From Leishmania infantum JPCM5 (Eukaryota > Euglenozoa > Kinetoplastea > Trypanosomatida > Trypanosomatidae), in contig NC_009404.2 of NCBI RefSeq assembly GCF_000002875.2, positions 37,501 to 101,500 of the forward strand: a stretch of DNA of 64,000 bases, given 5' to 3'. The notes beneath the pieces are model-generated. The model was not told the origin of the DNA, made no database searches, and saw nothing but the letters and a program-made list of their open reading frames with translations. The translations under genes were made by a program, and so were the position numbers. This document shows, one piece after another, positions 41,982 to 52,700 of this stretch. Numbering within the stretch: position 1 is the stretch's first letter; each line of letters opens with the position of its first letter.

Positions 41982-42767
41982 TCAGCCCTTCATGTTCTGG
42001 AGGACGGACATGACGATGGGAATGACGAGGTACATCCAGTACTTCTGCAAGAAGGAGCGCTCCTCGACGGGAACTTCCTCCTCGACAACCTCACCTTCTG
42101 CGTTGCGCACCATACGCCTCTCTGTCTGTGGCCTCGCTATCGTCTTCCTCGCATCCTCCGTCTCCGTGAGAGCGGTGAGGTCCTCGTAGCGCACCTTCCG
42201 CGTCACCTTCAGTGGGTGCACGAGGCCGACCTTGGTGTTCAAGTGCACCGTCGGGAATAGTTTCTGCACCACGCTGCGATCGCACTCATCGCCCTTCAGC
42301 ATCTTCGCGTGGAAGAAGTTCGTCTCACTGCTCACTTGCAGACCCATCAGAGAGGTGCTCACGCCCGGGACAATATTGATGTTCTCATGGAGCACCACAG
42401 TCTTGCTGTCCATGGCCTCAAAGCCGCGAATCAGCGAGCACGGCGTGACCACGACCGTCGTGGAGTGCTTCGGTGCCGGCTTGCCTTCCTGGTTCGGGTA
42501 CGCGCGGTAGTAGACAAGGTCGGCCGCGGCGAGTTTATTGCGTTCCTCCATGCTCAGGCTCACCTCACCGCCCAGCTGTGTGGAGATGCGAGCTGGTGCC
42601 TGAGAAGAGAGACGTGAGATGGCGAAGGAACCGATCCTGGACCACTCGCCGTCGCTGCCAACACGCCGCTCCAGCACATAGGACTGCGACACCGCGCCCA
42701 CCGAGATGGAGCACAACAGTGCGAGCACGGTCAGCAGCAGAGGCACCGTCTTCCACAGCGACGCCAT
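41982..42767 (-). CDS. EMC10: ER membrane protein complex subunit 10
   Basis: A 261-residue protein with the EMC10 architecture. A signal peptide (about 1-24, LLLTVLALLCSISVGAVSQ) leads to a lumenal beta-rich domain with YVLERRVG and VYYRAYPNQEG. The lumenal TPCSLIRGFE segment is the family's best-conserved stretch. A C-terminal transmembrane helix (about 243-258, WMYLVIPIVMSVLQN) ends in NMKG. The EMC inserts tail-anchored and multi-pass proteins into the ER membrane; EMC10 is a peripheral lumenal or single-span subunit. The ATG (42765-42767) is preceded on the minus strand by a long pyrimidine tract ending in CAG only two bases before the start, so the mRNA leader would be almost only spliced leader. 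Confidence 0.85.
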   Translation of the reverse strand: MASLWKTVPLLLTVLALLCSISVGAVSQSYVLERRVGSDGEWSRIGSFAISRLSSQAPARISTQLGGEVSLSMEERNKLAAADLVYYRAYPNQEGKPAPKHSTTVVVTPCSLIRGFEAMDSKTVVLHENINIVPGVSTSLMGLQVSSETNFFHAKMLKGDECDRSVVQKLFPTVHLNTKVGLVHPLKVTRKVRYEDLTALTETEDARKTIARPQTERRMVRNAEGEVVEEEVPVEERSFLQKYWMYLVIPIVMSVLQNMKG

Positions 42768-42830
42768 GACTGCGATAGGGGAGATGAAGGGGGAGGGTGG
42801 GGGGTCGGTTGCGAGGAGAGATTTGTTGAC
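42768..42830 (-). promoter_or_regulatory. Trans-splice acceptor of EMC10 with a 2-nt leader
   Basis: Read on the minus strand, a C/T-rich stretch (containing cccccttcatctcccctat) ends in cgCAG followed by tc and the EMC10 ATG. No other AG lies between the tract and the start codon. Confidence 0.65.
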
Positions 42831-43526
42831 GCGAGAGAATGAAAGGCAGCCTTAACGATTAGCGTGCGTCTGTGTGTGTGAGAGAGAGGCAGCACTCAGC
42901 ACCACTTGCAGCCTGGGCACGTGCCTGTATGTCGAAAGGCGAGCGCTGTGCGTGTGAGGGTTGGGGGCGTGTGCCAGGAGGGAACAGAGAGGCCAAGAAA
43001 CGAGTACGAAGGGTGGCAAAGAGAAAAAAAGAGACGACAGTACAGAAGTGCAGCGGCGAGCCCGATAGAGAGCCAGCCCCGCCCCCTTGTCTCCCATGTT
43101 GGCCTCCATGAGGCATGGGGTGAAGGGGCATCGTATGAGGCGTTCCTCGGCGACCGCGCTGGCTCTCACCGGCGCGTCTTGCAGAGGAGTGCATCTTCCT
43201 CCCTAACTCGTGGCCGGTGTCCTTTCTTCGTTATGTGAAAAAACGAGGCCGTCGCAGCCACAGATATCACTCCGGACCAAGCGCCCCGTGTAGCAGCGGC
43301 AGCGGCGGCAGCAGTAGAACACGTGCTGCGACGCGCTCGATCATCTGCCGTTGCTGCCTCGCTTTGTCCCGTGCGTGCTGGAAGGACTCGTTGCTGTCGC
43401 TGCATTACTCAAGCCTCTGCTGTATGCTTGCGTAGTGGGGGTATGCCCCGCAAGTGCGCTGTTATGAGTCGTGTGTGTGCGTGTGTGAGAGCGTGCATGG
43501 CTCCTCGTTGCTGCGGCGCTCTGCGC
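42831..43526. other. Intergenic spacer, no gene seen
   Basis: About 0.7 kb of 3' UTR and spacer downstream of the DHS paralogue. No coding frame supported. Confidence 0.75.
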
Positions 43527-44666
43527 TTACGCTGCGGCCCGCTCCCGGGTGGCAGCTTCCTCTGAAATCAGCATCAGCGGGAACACCACCGTGGCATCAC
43601 CTTGCACGCGCACAGTCTCCGTTTCCTCTCTGAGCAGGCCGCACGCCACGTCGTCAGCGAGAACGCCGGAGCTGACGCAGCCGTCGGCCTCCAAGCCTGT
43701 TGTCACCATGACAACAGCGTCCATCGACACATTGCGCAGAAGGTGGTGCTTGGGAAGACCGCCGCCGAGCACGATGGCTAAGTTGCGGCCCCTCCCCTTT
43801 GCTGCCAGCTTGCGCAGCCGCACAACGTCCTCCAGGGGGTCCACGACGAGCCCCTTGTGCGAGAAGTTGTAGAAGTAAATCATGTCTCCCATCGAGCCAT
43901 CTGTGAAGGCTGGCGAGAAGACGGAGATCCCGTTCCGGTAGCACCAGTACACCAGGCTGGAGGTGCACGTGTCAGGGTGGTTCTTTGCGATGGCGGCGCC
44001 CATGGCCTCAATGATCTCGGACGGGGCCGTGTGCGTCTTCCATCGCGACGCCCGCTGCGCCTCCTGAACTGAGCCCAGCACAGGTGTGAAGAAGTCTTCA
44101 AACCAGCAGTAGTTGTCGTTGGGCACGAGGAGGTTGCCGATGCGGTTGATGCCGCGGCGGCGCAGCGCTCGCCCGTCCAGACCGAACTGACCGATCAGCG
44201 TGCTGCCACCGCACTTTATAACGTCCTCTTCGATGCCGCCAGCGGACGAGATGAAGCAGTCCACCAGTCGCTCGCGAGCCAAGTACGTAAACGTGTCGCG
44301 AAGACCACATGAAATCATGTTGGATGTGTAGGCGAGGAAGACGCGATCCTCCGGCGAGCGGTGATGAAGAATCTGCTGCACGAGTCGGCGCGCACGGCCA
44401 ATCTGGGTAGCCTGTAGGCCAGTCGTGGGCAGGCTCGACACAACAGCGCGGAGAGTCTCCTCCTGCGTTGCGTGCACCAGCGACTGGAAGTCGACGCCAT
44501 GCACCTGCGCACAGCTCTGCTTTGGTGACTCAGCGGCACCTGACGCTGAAACTCTCGCTGATGCGCCATCCTTGATAGCGGCTCCCGTGCTCTTCGACGC
44601 CGATTTCCTACGGGACGCAGCGGAGTCCTTCTTCGCCGGCCTTGGCGCTGGGACAGAGGCAAGCAT
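43527..44666 (-). CDS. DHSL20: Deoxyhypusine synthase paralogue lacking the catalytic lysine (prozyme-like)
   Basis: A 379-residue DHS-family protein. Family motifs are SSAGGIEEDVIKC, INRIGNLLVPNDNYCWFEDF, VFSPAFTDGSMGDMIYF and GGGLPKHH. The enzyme makes the deoxyhypusine of eIF5A from spermidine and NAD. The human active-site lysine (K329 in SWGKI) aligns with Leu344 here (VACGLLREE, codon 43635-43637), and the preceding human NGADYAVYINTA region is diverged to VSMDAVVMVTTG. In T. brucei an inactive paralogue (DHSp) activates the catalytic subunit DHSc in a heterotetramer, and Leishmania has paralogues on chromosomes 34 and 20; this fits the chromosome 20 copy, which is the symbol's basis. 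The ATG at 44664-44666 follows a Leu/Pro-rich non-ATG extension. Confidence 0.88.
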   Translation of the reverse strand: MLASVPAPRPAKKDSAASRRKSASKSTGAAIKDGASARVSASGAAESPKQSCAQVHGVDFQSLVHATQEETLRAVVSSLPTTGLQATQIGRARRLVQQILHHRSPEDRVFLAYTSNMISCGLRDTFTYLARERLVDCFISSAGGIEEDVIKCGGSTLIGQFGLDGRALRRRGINRIGNLLVPNDNYCWFEDFFTPVLGSVQEAQRASRWKTHTAPSEIIEAMGAAIAKNHPDTCTSSLVYWCYRNGISVFSPAFTDGSMGDMIYFYNFSHKGLVVDPLEDVVRLRKLAAKGRGRNLAIVLGGGLPKHHLLRNVSMDAVVMVTTGLEADGCVSSGVLADDVACGLLREETETVRVQGDATVVFPLMLISEEAATRERAAA

Positions 44667-45247
44667 GGTGCGGTGAGTAGGAAAGAGGGGGTGCAGCGAT
44701 GCACGAAGTGGATCGAGGAAGCCGTGGATGTCACGCAAATTAGTCAAGGATGTCTTTACCGTCGTTAGGAGGGAGGAAGGGCGCCTAGCACGCCCGACAC
44801 AGCGAAAGCACTTTCAAATAAAACAACGAAGAACTACGGAGAAGCGCGGCTACCCAACGCCCATGAAGGACAGGAGAAGTCCCGCTGATGTCGGTGGTCG
44901 CTGCGAAACGTCGGCAAGCAGCGGCGTCCCTGGTGATAGAGAACACGATGCGACGCAAAGCAGCGAGGCGAAATCTGCCCTACTCGTCCCCGTAGACAGC
45001 CGCCCCAAGTGAGAGCGGTGCGGGGCCGCGCAAGATAAACCGTTCCGCGGCACCGCGTACGCCTTCCGCAAGCAGGTGTGCACTACACGAGCGCCGGTGT
45101 CAGTCCCTTGCAGCTCAGCATCGAACGTGGGGGAAAGAAAGCGCGCAAGGAGGGGGAGGGATGCGAAAGGAGATATGGTCCCGGAAAAGCACACACGCAA
45201 GCACAGACACGCACTCACGCTCCGTATACAGCATGCAAGTGCGTCAG

Positions 45248-45283
<36 letters not shown>

Positions 45284-46739
45284 CGGCAGCAGAGAGAGAG
45301 AGCGAATTTGGGCAAGACGTTGGGCACAGCAGAATTGTGTGAATGCGCTGATGTGAACCCATACTGTCATGGGGGAGGATCGGGCCTAGATACCCGCAGA
45401 AGCGACCGCCCGCGACAGCAGCCGTTGCATCAATGATGGTGGTGCTGGTAGCAGTGACTGGCCCGTCGAAGGAGGAAAAGGAGGCCACGTACTAGACACT
45501 GAATCCGCACTTGAGGCGCTCACCATCCGCGCGCATCCATACACAGAGCGAGAGAGAGAGACGCGTCACCTCTCCGTAATCCTCACCGGTCCTTCCGCAC
45601 ATCAGCGAAGGCGCGTGCGTCTCTTTTTCATGCGCACCACTGGAACTCGTTTGCCGCCGTGTGCCCGTCCCGCCTCACGACGCCGCCTGCCGTCGCCGTG
45701 ACGGCCTTACTGTGCTCACCTTTTCGTTTTATTGCATCCCTTGTGGGCGTGCCCACAAAGTCCAGACGACACGAGAGCACACACGCACACATGCGCGCAA
45801 ACTTGGGTTACTTCGACGTCAACTGTGAAGAGACACACAGAGAGAGCACGGCAACGTCGGAAGAAGAGAGGCAAGAGAGACGCCCATTAGCGTTCGTTTT
45901 AAAAGAATGCGTCGTTGTTATCGTCCGCAGTGATGAATGACGCCCGCTTGGTTTACAAGCGAAACGGTAAAAGATGCCCGTGGCACACATTCGCATGACA
46001 ACAAAAACAACAACAGCACACACAAACGCAGGCACACATGCATGCACATGCACTGGCTTATATATATATATACTTATGTTTATATCGGGGAAGGGATCCA
46101 CGCACAGACACACGTGTGCAAACGCGGAAAGGCGGGGAGGTGAACAGCACAGGCTGTTCATCCCACCTCCGCCGTGTGTCTGTGTCTGTGTCTCTGTGTG
46201 TGTGTCTTAACTCAAGCGTCATCATCATCAAAGATCAAGCACCACGAGAGTGAGGCATCGAGGCCCACTTGAGAGAAGAAACAGAAATAAACCACAACGC
46301 CAAGACACCTTCACAGCCACACCCGGGGCCAGTGGCACTCGATGTGTCCATCGAGCACCCACCGGCACACACAAGCACGCACGCAGCTGCCCCACTCCGC
46401 ATCTCGTCAGCTGATAGCGAAAGAAAAAGAAAAGAGAGAATGAACGGCAAGCGAAACACAATGGAGAAAGGCGTTGAAGGAAACAGACGAATTCATCCGA
46501 TGACTCACCGACACGCACGCCCGCATACCCGGCATTGGGCACGAAACACAACTTGCACCATGGTCAACGTTCTACATCCAGCATAGCCGTCCAGAGGTGA
46601 GGGATCGGGGCGGGCGGGAGCTGGTGGATGAGAGCGCATCGCGGAAAACACGAAGACAGAGGTGGGAAGTACAGAAAACAAACAAAAAGAAGGGTAAGCA
46701 GCGCATGCATATGCGCGATCCGTAATCGACCCGCTTTCT
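44667..46739. other. 2.1-kb spacer, no gene supported
   Basis: Holds the longest GT repeat of the window (45250-45280), a TA repeat at 46058-46072 and GT-rich sequence near 46177-46206. A minus-strand frame at 44850-45488 reads through the GT repeat as Thr-His and is not gene-like. Interpreted as the midasin 3' UTR and DHS leader. Confidence 0.7.
45250..45280. repeat. GT dinucleotide microsatellite
   Basis: About fifteen uninterrupted GT units in the spacer between midasin and the DHS paralogue. A candidate length-polymorphic marker. Confidence 0.95.
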
Positions 46740-49700
46740 TTACGCGCCGGCATTGAGTAGCTCAAACCACTGCCGCATGGCGTCCGCGATGATCTCCGGT
46801 AAATTCTGAATGTCGCGGATGATGAGGTAGTAAGGGAAAGGGAAGTCCTCCATGTAAGGGCGGCGCACCACACGGCCAGCTTGGAACTCGACCACCTGCA
46901 TGTCCAGGATCGAGTTCGACTGAACGCGCAGCAGTCGCGCCTCGCGGTCCGCCTTGAGGCGGCGCAGGCGCTCTGCAGTAGAGAGTCCCTGCAACGTCTT
47001 TGCCCTGAGCGGCGCCGCTGCGGCCGGAGCGGCAGATGGCCCAGCACTGGGCGTAGCGGTGTCCCCCTCAGCTGCCCTGATATCCAGCAGCACGAACACG
47101 ACCATCTGGTGGTTCTCCTCGGCCCGCACCATCAGCTGGCGCAAGTCGTCGCGGTTTTCCGTGATCTGGCCATCACCGATGATAAACATGATCTGCTGCA
47201 GCTGCTGTGTCGTAGAGCGGGTCTGGCCACGCATGCGGTCGCGAGCGTCGTCGAGGTAGCCGAGCGTAGTCTCTAAGAGCAGCTTCATGTTTGTGGACTT
47301 CTGCTCAAACGTAATCTCGCTGAAGAGGCGCGGACCGCTGTCGGCGAGAAACGGCTCCTCCAGGGGGTGCACCACGTGAGTCTCCTTGCCGAAGCACGCG
47401 ACGCCGAACTCGCCCACTTCCAGCTGTTGCAGAGCCTTGGCAATGAGGGCCACTGCACGGCAGGATAGCACGCCAGCATTGTTGCACTGCATACTCAGCG
47501 AGTCATCGAGGGCCACCAGTATTTGGTATGTGCGCTTGCTCGGCTTTGTGCGACGCAGCCAGATGCGGTCCTTCTTGAACTGAGAGGCGATGTACGGAAT
47601 GATGCGCTTCATGTTGAGCCGCTTGCCGGTCTTGTAGTCGCCCTGGAGCTTATCAGCGAGCGTCGGGGCGAGGATGAGGCGGAGCTGCTCGCACAACTGC
47701 TGAGAGAGGCCATGCACTGCAGTCTCCTGCTCCAGCCACAGCTGCCGACCACGCTCAAGCTTCACGTTCGCTTCCGCCGCGGCATCTTGGTCGTCTTTCT
47801 TGGTGGTGTCATCGTCCTCCTGGTCCTCCGACGCACTCGCGTCCTCATCGTCGGCAGTCGTCCGCACCTTCTTCTTGGACTTCATCTTCTGGGATGTTGC
47901 CGCCGCCTCCTTCTCCTCCAGTTCGGTGAGCTCGTCCCTGTTCTGGCGACACTTGCGACGCGTCTCTTGCGGGGCGTCAGCGGAGTCGTCCTCGTCCTCC
48001 CCTATGCCATCCTCGTCGCCGCTCGCGTCATTGTGGCTCTCCTCGCCCTCATACGCGTCTGTTTCAGTTGGCTTTGCCTCGGTGTGCTCAGCAGCAGCTA
48101 GGCCCTCACGGTCTCCGTCCTCTTCAAAGTCGAACTCCTCAACATCCTCCTGCTCGCCCGCCTGGTCCGGCTTCGGTGGCTTCTCCGCTTTGGGCTCATC
48201 CTTTTCATCCGTGACCTTCACGTGCTGGTTAAGGTTGAGCTGCTGCATCTGACGCTGATGCCGCTGCAGGGCCTCCTTGACGGCACGATACGGGTTGTGC
48301 TGAGAGCGGGTCTGCTCCGCGTTGTCGCGGCGCTGCGCCTGCTCGTTCTGCTCCTGCTGCTGCTTCCAGTTCTGCCCCGCGTCGTCCTGCTCCTGCTCTG
48401 TGCCTGGCTGCTCCTCCTCGTTGGCGGCCTGCTCCTTGCGGACTTTGGCGGACGTGTCTTTCTTGTCCTTGTCCTGGTTCTCCGTAGCCTCGTCGCCTTC
48501 TCGGTCATCCTGCTGGCCGCCCTCGTACACGTTCTCGTCGGGGCCGTCGCTGGCGTCCTCGATGTCCGATACATCACCCGCGTTCTCGCTGTTGTCCCGC
48601 TGCTCCACCTCTTCCTCGCCCAACTCGCTGCGCTCCGCGTCGGTCGCGGCGTCACTGTCGACGCGCTCCTCAGAGGCAACGTCGCTCTCTTCCGGTTCCT
48701 CGTCCGCGTCGCTGGGCAGCTTATCATCCCGCGCGCTCTCGTCGCGCTCCTCACCATCAGTATCGCTGTGCTCGACGGAGTCGCCGTCGCTGCTACCGTC
48801 CTCGTCCATCTCACTCTTGTCGTCATCGCCGACCACGTCGTGCTCGCAGGAGCGATCCTCATCGGCGTCTCGAATCTCGTCCGCCTTGTCTTCAAAGCTG
48901 CCGGTTTCCTCGTTGTCCTCGCGGTGCTCATCGCCTTCGGCAAGGTCGTCTTCGGGCACCTCCTCGGCTGCGTCGCCAGCATCCTCGTTCATGTCATCGG
49001 CATCGCCAGCGTCCTTCTTCGCCTTCTTGCGTTCCTGCTCCGTGCCGTCGTCGACGTCGCCCATTTCCTTGTCCGACTCCTCGCCCTCCTCGTCACCTTC
49101 GCCATCGCTCTCGCTGCGGTGCTCCTTTTGGCCGTTGAAGTCCGTCTCCACGTCCGCCGCTGTGTCCTCCTCGCCCTCGTCCTTCTCGCCTTGCCGCTGC
49201 TCATCCGCCTGCTGCTCCTCCTTATCTTTCATATTCATGAGCTGGTCCTCGTTGTCGATCTGGTCCGTGACATCCTTCTCGCCTTGGCCGTCATCCATCC
49301 CGGTGCCGTTTTGCTGCTGGCCACCCTCGCCGTCGCCCTCGCCGTCGTCAGGTTCCTCGTCCTCAGTCTTGCAGAAGCCCTTCTTGAGGAGCACAGTAAA
49401 GAGGCGTGCGACGACGACGCCGAAAAAGCACTGCGCCTCCAGCACGGTGCACCACGCATCGCGTACACGCTGCACCTCACGGCGACACACAGACAGCCGT
49501 GGAAGCAGCTCTTCTCTCTCGCGCGCTGCAAGGGTGCATACGCTTGGCAGCGCCGAACTCGTTACAACGGTCGCGGCTGTAGCACCCTCAGAGCTGACAG
49601 GCGAGGCGAGGAGATCCTCCAGGATCGGCACGAGTCGCTGCAGCGCCTCGTGGACCGCCGCGCCATGCATGGTGTAGCGGGCGTAGACGGCTGACTCAAG

Positions 49701-52700
49701 TTGTGGCGCATCCGTATCGGACTCGGAGTCGCAGTGCCCGCTCACCTTCGCCTCCGCATCTGTCGTGGCCGTCGTCGATGGCATCCGCACATCGTCTTCG
49801 AGCACCACACTCGCACCCTCCCCACAGGGGACGAGGGCATCGCTCACTTCCTCGACGGCATGGCGCAGTCGCTGAGCCCACGGCTTCGGCAACTGCTCGG
49901 TGCGACGCCGCTTTGCCTCCGTGGCGAGACGCTCGCGCATCTGCGCCGATGGCTGCTCGTGGCGCGCGAGCATATCAGTAACGGCGTCGACGAGAGGCTT
50001 CGCCGCAGCAGCGATGTTCGCGACATCGCACGCCTGTATGCGGCACACCACACCCAGTACGCGGTGCAGTGCATCGAAGTAGTACTTGGAAATGCCAGGC
50101 GGCACCGTAGACGCGGCGGAGAGGCGCAGCGGCTCATACGAGGTGCAAAGAGACCACAGCTCATTTGAAACGCCCGCCAGCTCGTGCACGAGCCCGTGAG
50201 CCTCTGCTGTAGTTTTGGCGACCATGTGCGGCTGCTGCGTCATCCATCCTAGGCCACTGCACACGGACTGAACAAGGCAAGCAACCTCGACAGCGTCATC
50301 GAGGAAGACGCGCGGTACAGCGTGACTCACGACACCGCCATCGGTGTCGCCGTCAGACGCCAGTACACTGTGCTGCACAGTGACCTCCAGCACGCGTAGC
50401 TGCTCATCCAGGTGAAACAGCTCGCACAGTACTGTTGCCACGTGCACGGCGTTCGAAAAGAGGCTCTCGGCTATCCCAGTTCCGCGCTTCGCCTGTGCAG
50501 CGGAAAGGTCGTGGTGCGGCTTTCTCTCCACTTCGCGCAGTCGCTGCAGCCAGCGAGCAAATCGATACTGCTCCGCCGCAGCAGCGCCGGCACGGGCGAC
50601 TGCGGCTGTCTGGTCGCGGTGCGTCTCACAACACCCCAGCAGCGCCTCAGTGGTGAAGAAGAGAACCCCCCAGTCGCCGACTTGGTTCTCGTGCGTGTGC
50701 GGTACGCCGGCCTCGGAAAGTCGGCCGAAGAGCGTCTTGAGGGCTCGCGCCTTCATCTGATTCGGCGTCTTAGGCTTCTGGAGAGCTGTCACGTTCTCGA
50801 TCACCTCGTGAGCGGCGTCTCGCAAGAAAGTGTGAACCTGGTCGAGGTATACGTTGCGGCTCAGCAACTGGAGCGCTGGATCCTCCGCCGTGGCAACAGC
50901 CTCCAGTGATGGGTTATCTGCAGCGGCAGAAACGGCCTTGCCGTTGCGTTGTCGTTTGATGCCCTGCTTCGCACCCTTGCCCGCAGCCTCCGCAGGCTTT
51001 CTTGCCTGCCTTGCCTTCTTGGACTTGGAGTCCACCTTCACCGGCAGCGCGAAGCCGAGCGAAGCATCGTCCTCGCACCGCTGCTCCTCGGCTGTGATGA
51101 CCGCGAGGACCGGGGTTCGCAGCACCTCTTCCAGGGTACCGAGCACGCGCGCCATCTTCATGTGCGACTTCTCCGCGGTGGCGCGCACGGCGTAGTAGTT
51201 GGCGTCCTCCCAGCGCATAATCTTGGCGAACTCCGCAATGTCCTCCTCGATCGGCTGCACGGCCTTGTCGCGTTGTTGCTGGACGAGCGGTTCGAACTGG
51301 GCAAAGAAGTCGCACACGTGCAGCACCGTGTTAGCCAGCGGCGCCTGCGCACTCTCTGCCGCGAGGAGCTGAAACCCAAACCCTTGCAGGATGCGGAGCC
51401 GCACACTGAAGTCTCCAAAGATCGCATCCCACATGAACTTCGAGGCACGCTGGAAGGCGGTGCGGCAGTGTCGCAGCAGCGGCGTTTCGGCATCCCACAC
51501 AGCTACGGTATGGTGGCCTTCGCCGTCCGGCTCGCATGGCACCGCTTCACCGAGCAGAAGGTCATAGAGCGTGAACCACTGCTGCGCTGCCTGGAGCTCG
51601 AGTTCGGCGCGCTTCGCCTGAAATACGTGTGCCCAGCAGTGCAGCTCCAGACGGCGCCAGCGCAGCACGAAGGAGGAAAGCGCCGTCATGTGGCGCATCA
51701 ACGAGACCTCGTGCGATGCGTTGCGTTCCCACTCGTAGCACTCCCGCAGCAGCACCTCGCAACCCGCCATCACCTTCATCAGCGGGGTACTCATCGCCGG
51801 AAGTGTGGCAATCTTGTGGCCAATGCGCAGGCACCGCTGCAACGACGGCGTGTCGGGATACTGCTCGGCAAGTCGCTGCACGGCATCCAGCAAAGTCTGC
51901 AAAGGGGCGCTGAAGCGACTCAGTTCGTACACGTCCGTGTCGAGGAAAATGTTGAAGGCAGCCTCCTTCCGCTCCTCCAGGGAGACAGCTGTGCCACGCA
52001 TCTCCTCGCGCAGCAGTGAGACGCGGGCCGCGAAGCCATTCAGGAGAAGCTGTTCCTCCATCCCCGCCACCCCAGATGTGCTGCCGCTCGACGCCGGAAA
52101 GGTGTGCAGTTCCGCGGCGAGGGCATCGAAGCGGTTCTGAAAAGCGGCAAGCAGCGCGGTAGACTGCGGCGACTTTGCGCTGCATGCACTGGGTGCCGTC
52201 GCTGCCTCCTTCATGCGGCAAGAGATGAGGCGCCAGTAGAAGGTTCGGTGCACCTCGACGAGGTGGCGCAGGTAGAAGCCGTCCCGCTCCTTGAAAAGGA
52301 TGCGGGCAAACTTGGCGCGGCGCCCCTCCAGCTGCTCCTCCGTCTTCTTTCGATCCGAAGATTCCGCCGCGTCGTCCTCGAGAGCGTCGATGCTGAACTC
52401 CGCCTCGTAGCTCGGGTACAGCTCCTTCAACTTGCGTATCAGCTTCTCATCGTCGCCCTCGATCACGGTGGCCTTTTCCTTGTACATCACCGCGAGCTGG
52501 TCGGCCTGGCGCTCCTGCACCTCCCACTCCTCGATCTGGCGGAACAGGGAACGGTACTGGGCGAAGACGTCCTCGACAAAGTCGCGGCTCGTCCCCTGCG
52601 GCGCGGTGCCGGAGAGCAGGGAGAGGCACGAGTCCAGGTAGACGACGCGGTGGCGCAGCAGAGACGCGGTGTGCTGCAGTGGGGGCATCGGCAACACGTG

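Noticed and set aside
44850..45488. 212-codon minus-strand frame between midasin and the DHS paralogue
   Set aside because: It translates a GT microsatellite into Thr-His repeats and has low-complexity composition on both sides.
48222..49694. 490-codon plus-strand open frame opposite midasin
   Set aside because: It is the complement of the Asp/Glu-rich region of midasin. GA-rich codons leave the opposite strand free of stops and give Leu/Val/Ser-rich nonsense.
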